A stretch of 64,000 bases of DNA from Myxococcales bacterium (GTDB taxonomy: Bacteria; Myxococcota_A; Bradymonadia; UBA7976; UBA1532): contig JACKDN010000009.1 in NCBI GenBank assembly GCA_020633465.1, positions 124,001 through 188,000 on the forward strand. The letters are read 5' to 3'. Below the pieces are notes generated by a model. It was not told where the DNA came from. It made no database searches and saw only the letters and a program-made list of their open reading frames with translations. The translations under genes and the position numbers were made by a program. Positions 18,816 to 27,295 of this stretch are shown here, piece by piece; the first letter of the stretch is position 1; each line of letters begins with the position of its first letter.

Positions 18816-21800
18816 ATGTTCGGGCTCGTCACCGCCCGGCCCGTCGCGGTGCTGATGTTGGCCGCGGCCGCCGCCTTGTTCGGGGTGCTGTCGTACCAGC
18901 AGCTCGGCGTCGAGTTGATGCCCGATCTGGCGTACCCGACGATCACCCTCCGCACCGCCTACCCGGGCGCCGCCCCGGAAGAGGTGGAGAGCGAGGTCAC
19001 GCGCACCGTCGAGGAGCGGGTGGGCACCGTCGAGGGCCTGCTCGGCCTGCGCAGCAGCAGCCGCGCCGGCCGCAGCGAGGTGGTGCTCGAGTTCGCCTGG
19101 GACACCGACATGGACCGCGCCTCGCAGCGCGTGCGCGAGCGCCTGGGCCACGTGCGGCTGCCCGAGGTCGTATCGAAGCCCCAGCTCCTTCGCCACGATC
19201 CCTCGCTGGCGCCCGTCCTCACCCTGGCCCTCGGCAGCGAGCCCGGCGGGCCGTCGCTGGCGCGCCTGCGCACCTGGGCCGAGGACACCCTGGCGCCCGA
19301 GATCAGCAAGATCGACGGCGTCGCCGCCGTGCGCGTGGCCGGCGGGGTCGAGCGCGAGGTCCAGGTGCGGCTGTCCGAGGCGGCGCTCGCGGCCCGCGGG
19401 CTGTCGGTGGCGACCGTGGCCGAGCGGCTGCGGCAGGCCAACGTCAACCTCGCGGGCGGCACGCTGCGCGAGGGGACGGTCGAGTTCCTGGTGCGCACGC
19501 TGGCCGAGCTGCGCACGGTGGCCGATCTGCGGCAGGTGGTGGTCGACAACCGGGACGGCGTGGTCGTGCGGCTGGTCGACGTGGCCGAGGTGACCGTCAC
19601 CGGCAAGGAGCGCCTGGCGCTGGTGCGCGTCGACGGGCGCGAGGCGGTGCGCGTCGACGTCCTGCGGCGGGCCGACGCGAACATCGTCGAGGTGTGCGAT
19701 CGCGTGCGCGCGGCCATCTTCGGCGACGCGGCGCAGCAGGCCTGGGTGGCGGCGCACGGCGAGGGCGATCGCGACGCCGAGGCCGAAGGGCAGGGCAAGA
19801 AGCGGCGGCGCGCGCAGCTGGCGCAGGTGGCCGAGCGCAAGCAGATGACCGACTTCGTCGCCTTCCGCCGCCCGACCGGCTCGCGGCTGGACGTGCTGGG
19901 CGATCAGTCGCTGTTCATCCGCGCGGCCCTCGACGAGGTGCGCAGCGCGGCCCTGTGGGGCGGCCTCTTGGCCGTCCTCGTGCTGTACGTCTTCCTGCGC
20001 TCGGGCTGGTCGACGCTGGTGGTGGCGGTGGCCATCCCGCTCAGCCTGGCCGTCACCTTCGCCCCGCTGATGTTCCTGGGCGTCACCCTCAACATCATGT
20101 CGCTCGGCGGCCTGGCCCTGGGCGTGGGCATGCTGGTCGACAACTCGGTCGTCGTGCTCGAGAGCATCCACCGCTGCCGCGAAGAGGGCGACGACGCCCG
20201 CGCGGCGGCCATCCGCGGCGCGCAGGAGGTGGGGGCCGCGGTCACCGCCAGCACCTTCACCACCGTGGCGGTCTTCTTCCCGATCACCTTCGTCGGCGGC
20301 GTCGCCGGCCAGGTCTTCGGCGATCTGGCGCTGGCCGTGGTGTGCTCGCTGCTGGCCTCGCTGGCCGTCGCGCTGTTCGTGGTGCCCACGCTGGCCGCCC
20401 GCGGCCCCGGCCTGGGCAAGTCGACGCCCCGCCTCGAGCGGCCGGACACCTGGCGGGTGCCCTTCCGTGCGCTGCCCGCCTGGTGGGCCTGGCGGCGGCG
20501 CCGCGCGGGCTGGCTGGTGATGCCGCTGCTCTTGCCCTACAGCCTGCTGCAGGCGGCGCTCGAGGTGCTGGGCAACGTCCTGGTGGTCGCCTCCTCGCTC
20601 GTCGGCGGGCTGGTGGTGGTGATCGGCGGGGCTTTGGCCAAGGGCACGCGCCTGGCGCTGTGGCCGCTGGCGGCGGCCAGCGGCGCGGCCGTCGAGGCGC
20701 TGCGCCGCGGATACGGCCCGGCGCTGGGGGCCTGCCTGCGCACTCCCCTGGCGGTGGCGCTGGTGCTGGGCGGCCTGGGGTGGGCGGCGTGGTCGGTGGC
20801 CGACCGTGGCGGCGCCGAGCTGCTTCCCGACGTGCGGCAGGGCGTGCTGACCGCCGAGCTGTCCTTCCCCGTGGGCACGCCGCTGGTCGACACGGCGGCG
20901 CGGGTCGCCGGGCTCGAGCGGGCGCTGGCCGAGGACGCGGCCATCGAGCGGGTCGAGGCGCTGATCGGCGCGCCCGAGGACGCCGACGACGAGGGGGGCG
21001 ACCGGGGGCCGCACACGGCCACGCTGACCCTGCGGCTGGCGCCGACGGCCGAGCTGGTGGCGGCCGAGGAGGCGGTGAGCCGCCACACGCGCGCCGCCGC
21101 CGCGCAGGTGCCGGGCGCCGAGCTCGAGCTGGGGCGCCCGGCGCTGTTCAGCCTGCGCCCGCCCATCCGCGTCGTGCTGCTGGGGCACCACCTGGGGCTG
21201 TTGGCCGACGCCGCCGGCGCCATCGTCGAGCGCCTCGAGGCCGTGCCGGGCCTGACCGACGTGACCAGCAGCGTCCGCCGGGGTTACCCCGAGCTGCAGG
21301 TGGCCTACGACCGCGTGCGCCTGGCCGCGCTGGGCCTGCAGCCGCGCGACGTGGCCGAGCGCACGCGCGGGCAGCTCGAGGGGGTGGTGGCCACCGAGCT
21401 GCGGCGCACCGACGTGCGCATGGACGTGCGGGTGCGCCTCGATCCCGAGCGCGTGGCGTCGCGCGAGGCGCTGGGCAGCACGGTCATCAACGCGGGCGAA
21501 GAGACGCCGCTGCCCCTCGAGGCCGTCGCGACGCTGAGCCCCGGCGAGGGCCCGGCCGACATCCGGCGCGTGGACGGCCAGCGCGCCGCCGAGATCACCG
21601 GCCGCGCCGAGACCTTCGACCTGGGTCGCACCGCCGAGGCCGTGCGCGCGACGCTGGCCACGCTGCCCCTGCCGGCCGGCTTCGAGCTGCGCACGCTGGG
21701 CCAGGACGCCGAGATGCAGGCCAGCCTGCGCGATCTGCGCTGGGCGCTGTTGCTGGCCATCTTCCTCGTCTACGTCGTGCTGGCCAGCCAGTTCGAGAGC

Positions 21801-22247
21801 CTGCGCGCGCCGCTGGTCATCCTGGGCAGCCTGCCCCTGGCCGGCGTGGGCGTGTTCATCGTGCTCGGGCTGATGGCGGTGCCCATCTCGGTGGTCGTGT
21901 TCGTGGGCCTCATCACGCTGGCCGGCATCGTGGTGAACAACGCCATCGTGCTGGTGGACTACGCGAACCAGCTGCAGCGGCGCGGGATGGATCTGCGCGA
22001 GGCGCTCGTCGAGGCGGGGCGCGTGCGCCTGCGCCCCATCCTGATGACCACGCTGACGACGGTGCTGGCGCTGCTGCCGATGGTGATGGAGGGCGGCGAG
22101 GGCGCCGAGCTGCGGCGCCCGCTCGCGCTCACGCTGGTGGCCGGCCTGGTGTTCGCCACCGGCCTCACCCTGGTGGTCATTCCGGTGCTGTACCGCTGGG
22201 TGGTGGGCGCGTCGGTGGCAGGCGGGCCAGGTTCCGCCGAGCGCTGA
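18816..22247 (+). CDS. RND-family efflux pump, inner-membrane permease
   Basis: The 1143-residue product has the RND layout: a first membrane helix, a large periplasmic loop, six helices, a second periplasmic loop and six helices. Visible motifs are ELMPDLAYPTITLRTAYPG at the N-terminus, GMLVDNSVVVLESI in helix 4 (one Asp of the usual proton-relay pair plus Asn) and LASQFESLRAPLVI near the end. The GIVVNNAIVLVDYANQLQRRG motif lies between helices 10 and 11. About 60 residues rich in Lys, Arg and Glu are inserted near residues 305-345. A further stretch with three extra hydrophobic segments (about 545-640) precedes the second loop. No adaptor or outer-membrane channel gene is adjacent. Its 3' end overlaps the convergent gene by 71 bases. 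Confidence 0.92.
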   Translation: MFGLVTARPVAVLMLAAAAALFGVLSYQQLGVELMPDLAYPTITLRTAYPGAAPEEVESEVTRTVEERVGTVEGLLGLRSSSRAGRSEVVLEFAWDTDMDRASQRVRERLGHVRLPEVVSKPQLLRHDPSLAPVLTLALGSEPGGPSLARLRTWAEDTLAPEISKIDGVAAVRVAGGVEREVQVRLSEAALAARGLSVATVAERLRQANVNLAGGTLREGTVEFLVRTLAELRTVADLRQVVVDNRDGVVVRLVDVAEVTVTGKERLALVRVDGREAVRVDVLRRADANIVEVCDRVRAAIFGDAAQQAWVAAHGEGDRDAEAEGQGKKRRRAQLAQVAERKQMTDFVAFRRPTGSRLDVLGDQSLFIRAALDEVRSAALWGGLLAVLVLYVFLRSGWSTLVVAVAIPLSLAVTFAPLMFLGVTLNIMSLGGLALGVGMLVDNSVVVLESIHRCREEGDDARAAAIRGAQEVGAAVTASTFTTVAVFFPITFVGGVAGQVFGDLALAVVCSLLASLAVALFVVPTLAARGPGLGKSTPRLERPDTWRVPFRALPAWWAWRRRRAGWLVMPLLLPYSLLQAALEVLGNVLVVASSLVGGLVVVIGGALAKGTRLALWPLAAASGAAVEALRRGYGPALGACLRTPLAVALVLGGLGWAAWSVADRGGAELLPDVRQGVLTAELSFPVGTPLVDTAARVAGLERALAEDAAIERVEALIGAPEDADDEGGDRGPHTATLTLRLAPTAELVAAEEAVSRHTRAAAAQVPGAELELGRPALFSLRPPIRVVLLGHHLGLLADAAGAIVERLEAVPGLTDVTSSVRRGYPELQVAYDRVRLAALGLQPRDVAERTRGQLEGVVATELRRTDVRMDVRVRLDPERVASREALGSTVINAGEETPLPLEAVATLSPGEGPADIRRVDGQRAAEITGRAETFDLGRTAEAVRATLATLPLPAGFELRTLGQDAEMQASLRDLRWALLLAIFLVYVVLASQFESLRAPLVILGSLPLAGVGVFIVLGLMAVPISVVVFVGLITLAGIVVNNAIVLVDYANQLQRRGMDLREALVEAGRVRLRPILMTTLTTVLALLPMVMEGGEGAELRRPLALTLVAGLVFATGLTLVVIPVLYRWVVGASVAGGPGSAER

Positions 22248-23655
22248 GATCGTTCGGGTTCAGCGTCAGGGCGCGGTGCAGCAGTACGCGCGCCATCTCG
22301 GTGCGCCCCAGCCCCATCAGCGCCGCGGCCGCGTTGCTCGGGTGCTTCGACTTGCGGGGCGCGCGCTCGGCGGCGGCCAGGAACGCGCCCGCGGCCCCCT
22401 CGAGATCGCCCGCCCGGAAGAGCGCCTGCCCCAGCCGATCGAAGCCCCAGTCGCTCTCGGGGTACACCTGCGTCATCCGGCTCCACAGGCTGACCGGATC
22501 GCGCCAGGCGGCCTGCTGCTGCAGCGTCAGCGTCACCAGCGCCGCCGCCAGCACCGCCGCCAGGCCGCGCTGCAGCCGCGGCGCGACCCCCGCGCGCCGC
22601 AGCCCGTCGGCGGCCGCGAACACGGCCAGCACCGCGACGAAGGGCACCACCAGGAAGAGGTAGCGGTCGGCCATGTAGACGACGCCCGGGCGCAGGTGCA
22701 GGTAGGGCAGCATCAGCGCCATCGGCACCAGCAGCAGCGGTCCGCGCGGATCGCGCCGCCGCAGCCACACCGCGGCCAGCGCCAGCAGCGCCAGGGTGAC
22801 GATCACCGACGCGACCGCCAGCGCGGTGTGCGCCGCGCCCAGGCGACCGGTGAGGTAGATGTGGTTCAGGTCGACCGGCCACACCAGGTGGCCCAGGTAG
22901 CGCAGCGGGAGCTGCAGCCGATCGCCCATCACCAGGCTGAACTTCAGGCTGCCCTGAAGCTGAGGCGCCAGCATCACGCCGCCGCGCGCGATCAGCGGCA
23001 CCGCCGCGACCGCCAGCGCGCCGACCACGCCGACCAGCGCCGCCGGCGCGCGCCAGGGCACGGGCGCCTGCAGCCGGCGGACGCCCCACACCAGCGCCAG
23101 CACCGCCGGCGCCACGACGACGTGCCCCTTCGCCATCACGCCCAGCGCGAAGCAGGCCACCACCGCGGCGCCGGTGAGCGCGCGCCGCCGCCCGTCCACG
23201 AAGGCCACGAAGGCGCGCAGCATCAGGAAGAAGAACAGGCCGGCCAAGAGCTCCTTGCGCCCGCTGACCCACGCGACCGCCTCGACCTGCACGGGGTGGG
23301 CGAACGCCACGAACAGCGCGAACGCGCCCAGCGCGCCGCCGAAGCCGAGCGCGCCGAAGAAGGCCCCGGCCGCCGCGACAACCCCCGCCAAGAGCACGAG
23401 GTTGTGCAGGTGGGCCCAGAAGGGATCCTGACCGTGCACCAGGAAGTCGAGCCAATGGGACAGGTCGCGCAGCGGCCGCCAGTCGGGCCGGTCGAAGGAC
23501 AGGATGTCCCACAGGGCGCCCGCGTCCGTGCGCCGCAGCAGCGGGTTGTTCAGGAAGATGACGTCGTCGTCGAAGTCGACGAAGCCGTGGCCGAGGCACA
23601 CGGCGTGGGTGGCCACCACGCCGATCACGGCGGCCCACAGCAGGCGGCGGGACAC
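22177..23655 (-). CDS. TMTC-like polytopic membrane protein with C-terminal TPR
   Basis: The 492-residue protein has about ten membrane helices and ends in two TPR-like units (residues about 415-480). The N-terminal marks FVDFDDDVIFLNNPLL, WRPLRDLSHWLDF, HLHNLVLL and HPVQVEAVAWVSGRKELL are typical of the TMTC/GT-C glycosyltransferase-like family. An early acidic pair such as DD usually binds the metal or lipid phosphate. It may move a sugar from a lipid carrier to periplasmic proteins, but the substrate is unknown. GTG 23655 begins two bases after the stop of the anti-sigma gene, so it belongs to the sigma operon. Its stop lies 71 bases inside the RND gene. Confidence 0.83.
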   Translation of the reverse strand: MSRRLLWAAVIGVVATHAVCLGHGFVDFDDDVIFLNNPLLRRTDAGALWDILSFDRPDWRPLRDLSHWLDFLVHGQDPFWAHLHNLVLLAGVVAAAGAFFGALGFGGALGAFALFVAFAHPVQVEAVAWVSGRKELLAGLFFFLMLRAFVAFVDGRRRALTGAAVVACFALGVMAKGHVVVAPAVLALVWGVRRLQAPVPWRAPAALVGVVGALAVAAVPLIARGGVMLAPQLQGSLKFSLVMGDRLQLPLRYLGHLVWPVDLNHIYLTGRLGAAHTALAVASVIVTLALLALAAVWLRRRDPRGPLLLVPMALMLPYLHLRPGVVYMADRYLFLVVPFVAVLAVFAAADGLRRAGVAPRLQRGLAAVLAAALVTLTLQQQAAWRDPVSLWSRMTQVYPESDWGFDRLGQALFRAGDLEGAAGAFLAAAERAPRKSKHPSNAAAALMGLGRTEMARVLLHRALTLNPNDLSARRNLARLPPTRPPPSGTAPE

Positions 23656-23657
23656 GC

Positions 23658-24290
23658 TCAGTCGGGCGGGGAGGGGAAGGCCAGCTCGCCCCGCAGCACG
23701 ACCGCGAACACGAGATCGGGTCCCTCGAGCGCGGTGAAGCCGTGGGCGCTGTCCGGGCCCATCTCCAGGGCCTCGCCGGGCCCCAGCACCCGGCCGTCGT
23801 CGAGGCGCTTGCCGCCCTGCAGGACGAGCGTGCGCTCGGTGTCGCCGTGGCGGTGGTAGGGGAAGTGGGCGCCCGCGGGCACCCGCACGAAGCCGACGTC
23901 GGCGCCGGCCGTGGCCGGGCCGCCGGCCAGGTGCATCAGCTGCACGCCGGGCCAGGGCGAGCCCTGCCACGCGTCGGCGTCGTGGATGCTGGCCAGCAGC
24001 GCGCGCGCCGCGTCGGCGCCGCGATCGATCAGCCGGCCCAGCGCCTCGGCGAAGCGCCCGGCGCGCTCGGGCGCGGGCGTCGCCGCCGCCAGCAGCGCGT
24101 CGCGGGCGCCGGGCCGCGGCGCCACCGCAGGCAGGTCGTCGCCCAGCGCCACCAAGCTGTCGGCCACGGCGGCGAAGCGCGCGCGCAGCGTCGACGAGAT
24201 GGCCAGATCCGCCTCGAGCGCGGCGGCCTCGTCCGCGGGCAGCGCGTCGAGCGCGTGCAGCGCCAGCGCGTCGTCTTCCCAGGCGCGCAT
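23658..24290 (-). CDS. ChrR-like cupin anti-sigma factor
   Basis: The 210-residue protein pairs with the sigma factor encoded just upstream (TGATG overlap). Residues 1-60 form a helical anti-sigma region (WEDDALALHALDALPADEA), here without the HxxxCxxC zinc knuckle of many anti-sigma factors. Residues about 115-205 form a cupin with the metal pattern HFPYHRHGDTERTLVLQGG and a later His in DSAHGF. In ChrR proteins the cupin is needed for the response to singlet oxygen and the N-terminal part holds the sigma factor. The same role is likely here, although the missing zinc knuckle sets it apart from classical ChrR. Confidence 0.82.
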   Translation of the reverse strand: MRAWEDDALALHALDALPADEAAALEADLAISSTLRARFAAVADSLVALGDDLPAVAPRPGARDALLAAATPAPERAGRFAEALGRLIDRGADAARALLASIHDADAWQGSPWPGVQLMHLAGGPATAGADVGFVRVPAGAHFPYHRHGDTERTLVLQGGKRLDDGRVLGPGEALEMGPDSAHGFTALEGPDLVFAVVLRGELAFPSPPD

Positions 24291-24844
24291 CACGAGGCCT
24301 CCGCGCCCAGGGCGCCGCGCAGCTTCTCGAGGCCGGCGCGCGTGCGCGACTTCACCGTGCCCACCGGCACGTCGAGGCGGTCGGCGATCTCGGTCGAGGA
24401 CAGCCCCTCGAAGTAGCCCAGCTCGAGCACCGCCCGCTGCGCCTGCGGCAGCGCGCCCAGCGCGACGCGCACCCGCCGGCGATCCGGCGCGAGATCGGGC
24501 GCCTCGCCGGCGCGCGCGGGCCGATCGTCGCCGGGCGCGGCGTGCAGCACCTCGCGCCGCGCGCGCGCCGACCGCAGTCGATCCAGCGCGCGGCTGCGCA
24601 GCCGCAGGGCCAGCCAGGTGCGCACGGCGCCGCGGCCGGGATCGAAGTCCGCCGCGCATCGCCAGGCCTCGAGGAGAACGTCGTGCACCAGGTCGTGTCC
24701 CGCGTCCGCGTCGCGCAGCATCCGGATCGCCAACGCCAGGAGGGCGCCGGCGTGGCGATCGTAGAGCTGGCCCAGGGCGCGCCGATCGCCATCGGCCATC
24801 GCCTGAACCAGCAGCGTGTCGGGGTCGAGCGCGCGGTCGGACAT
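24290..24844 (-). CDS. ECF RNA polymerase sigma factor (RpoE/ECF11-like)
   Basis: This is a 184-residue sigma-70 factor with region 2 (LYDRHAGALLALAIRMLRDADAGHDLVHDVLLEAW) and region 4 (LPQAQRAVLELGYFEGLSSTEIADRLDVPVGTVKSR). It is followed directly by a cupin anti-sigma factor, the arrangement of the RpoE-ChrR pair. The upstream sequence holds TGATCC-N16-CGTA, which matches the promoter expected for this sigma group and suggests autoregulation. The operon would then cover sigma, anti-sigma and the TMTC-like gene. ATG 24844 is the only plausible start. Confidence 0.93.
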   Translation of the reverse strand: MSDRALDPDTLLVQAMADGDRRALGQLYDRHAGALLALAIRMLRDADAGHDLVHDVLLEAWRCAADFDPGRGAVRTWLALRLRSRALDRLRSARARREVLHAAPGDDRPARAGEAPDLAPDRRRVRVALGALPQAQRAVLELGYFEGLSSTEIADRLDVPVGTVKSRTRAGLEKLRGALGAEAS

Positions 24845-24926
24845 GCAGGCCCTCGGGTGGACGGCCGCACGCTAGCCCCAGTCGTCGCCCGGGGTCAACG
24901 CCCGGGCCTTCGGCTGTCGCCGCGTG

Positions 24927-24952
24927 TACGACGCTCGCGGCGCCTCGGATCA
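24927..24952 (-). promoter_or_regulatory. Putative ECF11-type promoter of the sigma operon
   Basis: On the minus strand, TGATCC (24952-24947) and CGTA (24930-24927) are separated by 16 bases, about 83 bases before the sigma start codon. The RpoE/ChrR group is known to use TGATCC and CGTA-like elements. The match sits upstream of exactly that kind of sigma gene, so self-activation is likely. The call rests on motif reading only. Confidence 0.6.
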
Positions 24953-25019
24953 TCCGCCGATGTTCGGCCGCGCGGGCGCCCCCTCCACAATCCGGCCGCG
25001 GTGAGTATGATGGCGCCCG

Positions 25020-27125
25020 ATGTATGCCACCGTCGCACTCACGGCGCTCAAGGTGCTGATCCTCGCGGGCGGGATCGACGCCAGCGAGAACCACCACAGC
25101 CACTACGTGCACGTCACCCGTCTGCTCGAGGTGCTCGACGGGCGTGGGGTGCCGGCGCAGGACGTCGCGGTGTTCTGGGCCGACGGGGTCGATCCCGGGC
25201 CGGATCGGTCCGTGCGCCGGGGCCGCCCGTCGGCCGACGCCTGGCTGATCGCCGACACCCGCATCGATCGCGACACGGCGCCGGTGGCCGAGCAGGTCGA
25301 CACCCGCTTCCCCGATCGGGTGGTGCGGCCGGCCCAGCGCGCCGCGCTGCAGGCCTGGTTCGAGGAGGTGGGGCCGACGCTGGGGCCGGACGACACGCTG
25401 CTGGTGGCGGTCACCGATCACGGCGAGGCCGATCCCGACGGGGGCTTCGACACGCGCATCAACCTGTGGGGCGAGACCTGGAGCACCGAGCAGCTGCTCG
25501 AGGATCTGGGGCCGGTGCCGCAGGCCACGCGGGTGGTGCTGTGGATGTCGCAGTGCCACTCGGGCGGGTTCGCCGAGCTGTTCCGCCGCCGCGAGAACCT
25601 GTGCGGCGCCTTCAGCGCGACGCCCGATCGGGTGGCCTACGGCTGCTACCCCGAGCTCGCCGAGCGCGACGACGTGGGGCACTTCCTGCGCTTCCTCGAG
25701 GCGCTGGCCGAGCACGGCGACATCGCGCGGGCCAACGACGCCGTGCTGCTGAGCGACGACGCGCCGGACACGCCCCACCTGACCAGCGACGTGCTGCTGT
25801 GGGGGGCGCTCGAGCGCGGCGCCGAGCAGAAGCAGGCCGATCTGGCGCGCTTCGTGGACGCGCGGCTGGACGCCGCGGCCCACGACGATCCGTCCTGGGG
25901 GCTGCTCGCCAGCCTGTCGGTGGCCTACGGGCTGGGGGTGCTGGACGGCTACGCGCGGGTCGAGGAGCTGCTCGACGCGCTGGGCGCTGCGCGCTTCGCG
26001 CTCGACACCTGGACCGAGCGGTGGAAGGCGGCGCTGGATCAGGCGCGCAAGCTGCTGGGCGAGCCGGTGCTGCGGCGGATGAAGGAGCCGCGGGGGGCGC
26101 GGGCGAAGGCGCGGGCGCGGACGCAGGCCATCGAGGCGGTGGACGCGGCGAGCCGCAAGCGGGTGGGCCTGCGCGCGCGCCTCGAGACGCTGCGCTCGCG
26201 GGTGGACGGGGGCGATCGAATCCGCGCGCAGATCGATCTGCAGGAGGCCGCGGCCATCCGGGCGGCGTACGTCTTGGGGCGCCTGGCGGGGCCGACGGTG
26301 CTCACGCGCGACGAGCGCGCGCGGCTCGACGCGCTGCGCGTCTGCGAGACGACGCCGGTGCTGCCGCCCCAGCTCGACGCCCCGGCGGTCACCGGGCCGG
26401 CGGCGCCGACCTCACCGCGCCCACCGGCGGCGCGGGTGCCGGCCGCCGTGGAGTCGCTGCGCCCGGGCTATCTGGGGCTGAACTACCGCGACGGGACGGA
26501 CGGCGTGGCGGTGGTGACCGAGGCGCTGCCCGCGAGCCCCGCGGCGGCGGTCGATCTGCAGGCCGGCGACGAGGTGGTGGCCGTCGACGGCTGGCAGCTC
26601 GAGCGCAACGGCGGCCTGCGCGAGTCGGTGCTGCTGGCCAACCCGGGCAGCCCGGTGGTGCTGACGGTGAAGCGGGGGCGCGAGACGCTCGAGGTGAGCG
26701 CGATCGCCGCGCCGATGCCCCTGCCGCCGCCGCCGCCGCGGGTGGGCGAGGTGGTGCCGCGCCTGCGGCTGACGTCGCTCGAGCCGGGCACGACGCTGCC
26801 GCCCATCGGCGAGGGACGGCGCGTGGTGCTGTTCTTCTGGGCGACGACCTGCAAGCCCTGCAAGGCCGCGCTGCCCGCGCTGGCGAAGTGGGCCGACGCC
26901 CGCGGCGCCGAGGTCATCGCGATCACGCGCGAGGACGCCGCCGAGGTGCGGCGCTGGCTGCGGCGCAAGGGGCAGCGCTTCCCGTTCCCCATCGCCCTCG
27001 ATCCGCACCGCGAGGCCACGCGCCTGTTCGCCGTCGACAGCACGCCGGTGTTCGTGCTCGTCGACGCCAGCGGCCGGTTCGCCGACGAGGGCGCCGGCTT
27101 CGAGGACGCCGTGCCCCTGCGTTGA
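25020..27125 (+). CDS. Caspase-like (clan CD) peptidase fused to PDZ and TlpA-type thioredoxin domains
   Basis: A 701-residue multidomain protein. Residues about 10-255 look like a clan CD cysteine peptidase (caspase/legumain fold): a strand KVLILAGG, catalytic His in VTDHGE (H134) and Cys in WMSQCHSGG (C179). A helical region follows (about 265-445), then a Pro-rich linker, a PDZ domain (about 484-556) with YLGLNYR and AGDEVVAVDG, and a thioredoxin-like domain (about 575-700). The last has the redox pair C611-x-x-C614 in WATTCKPCKAALP and the cis-Pro in DSTPVFVLVD. TlpA-like domains act outside the cytoplasm. The N-terminus is weakly hydrophobic and not a clear signal peptide, so location is uncertain. 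It is divergent from the sigma operon. Confidence 0.82.
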   Translation: MYATVALTALKVLILAGGIDASENHHSHYVHVTRLLEVLDGRGVPAQDVAVFWADGVDPGPDRSVRRGRPSADAWLIADTRIDRDTAPVAEQVDTRFPDRVVRPAQRAALQAWFEEVGPTLGPDDTLLVAVTDHGEADPDGGFDTRINLWGETWSTEQLLEDLGPVPQATRVVLWMSQCHSGGFAELFRRRENLCGAFSATPDRVAYGCYPELAERDDVGHFLRFLEALAEHGDIARANDAVLLSDDAPDTPHLTSDVLLWGALERGAEQKQADLARFVDARLDAAAHDDPSWGLLASLSVAYGLGVLDGYARVEELLDALGAARFALDTWTERWKAALDQARKLLGEPVLRRMKEPRGARAKARARTQAIEAVDAASRKRVGLRARLETLRSRVDGGDRIRAQIDLQEAAAIRAAYVLGRLAGPTVLTRDERARLDALRVCETTPVLPPQLDAPAVTGPAAPTSPRPPAARVPAAVESLRPGYLGLNYRDGTDGVAVVTEALPASPAAAVDLQAGDEVVAVDGWQLERNGGLRESVLLANPGSPVVLTVKRGRETLEVSAIAAPMPLPPPPPRVGEVVPRLRLTSLEPGTTLPPIGEGRRVVLFFWATTCKPCKAALPALAKWADARGAEVIAITREDAAEVRRWLRRKGQRFPFPIALDPHREATRLFAVDSTPVFVLVDASGRFADEGAGFEDAVPLR

Positions 27126-27159
27126 GTTTGCCGCGCCGAGCGGCTACCCTCACCGCATC

Positions 27160-27201
27160 ATGTGGTTCGGCCAGAACGTCCTTCACCAGCCCGACGTCTA
27201 G
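27160..27201 (+). CDS. Possible 13-residue leader peptide upstream of the KamA-family gene
   Basis: A short frame (ATG 27160 to TAG 27199-27201) encodes MWFGQNVLHQPDV. Eleven of its twelve internal codons end in G or C. It is followed at once by a hairpin, and the aminomutase gene starts 95 bases later. There is no strong Shine-Dalgarno. It may be a leader peptide, a tiny independent peptide, or chance. Confidence 0.25.
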   Translation: MWFGQNVLHQPDV

Positions 27202-27219
27202 CGCCCCCCGCCCGGGGCG
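27202..27219 (+). terminator. Hairpin between the mini-ORF and the aminomutase gene
   Basis: CGCCCC and GGGGCG form a 6-bp G/C stem around a 6-base loop directly after the short frame. It could be a weak terminator or attenuator stem. No T-run follows. Confidence 0.3.
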
Positions 27220-27295
27220 GCCCCGCCGCCGATCCACGCGCGCCCGGCGCGCCTCCGACCACTTCGCACCGCTCGCCCGCACCCTGGAGACGTCC

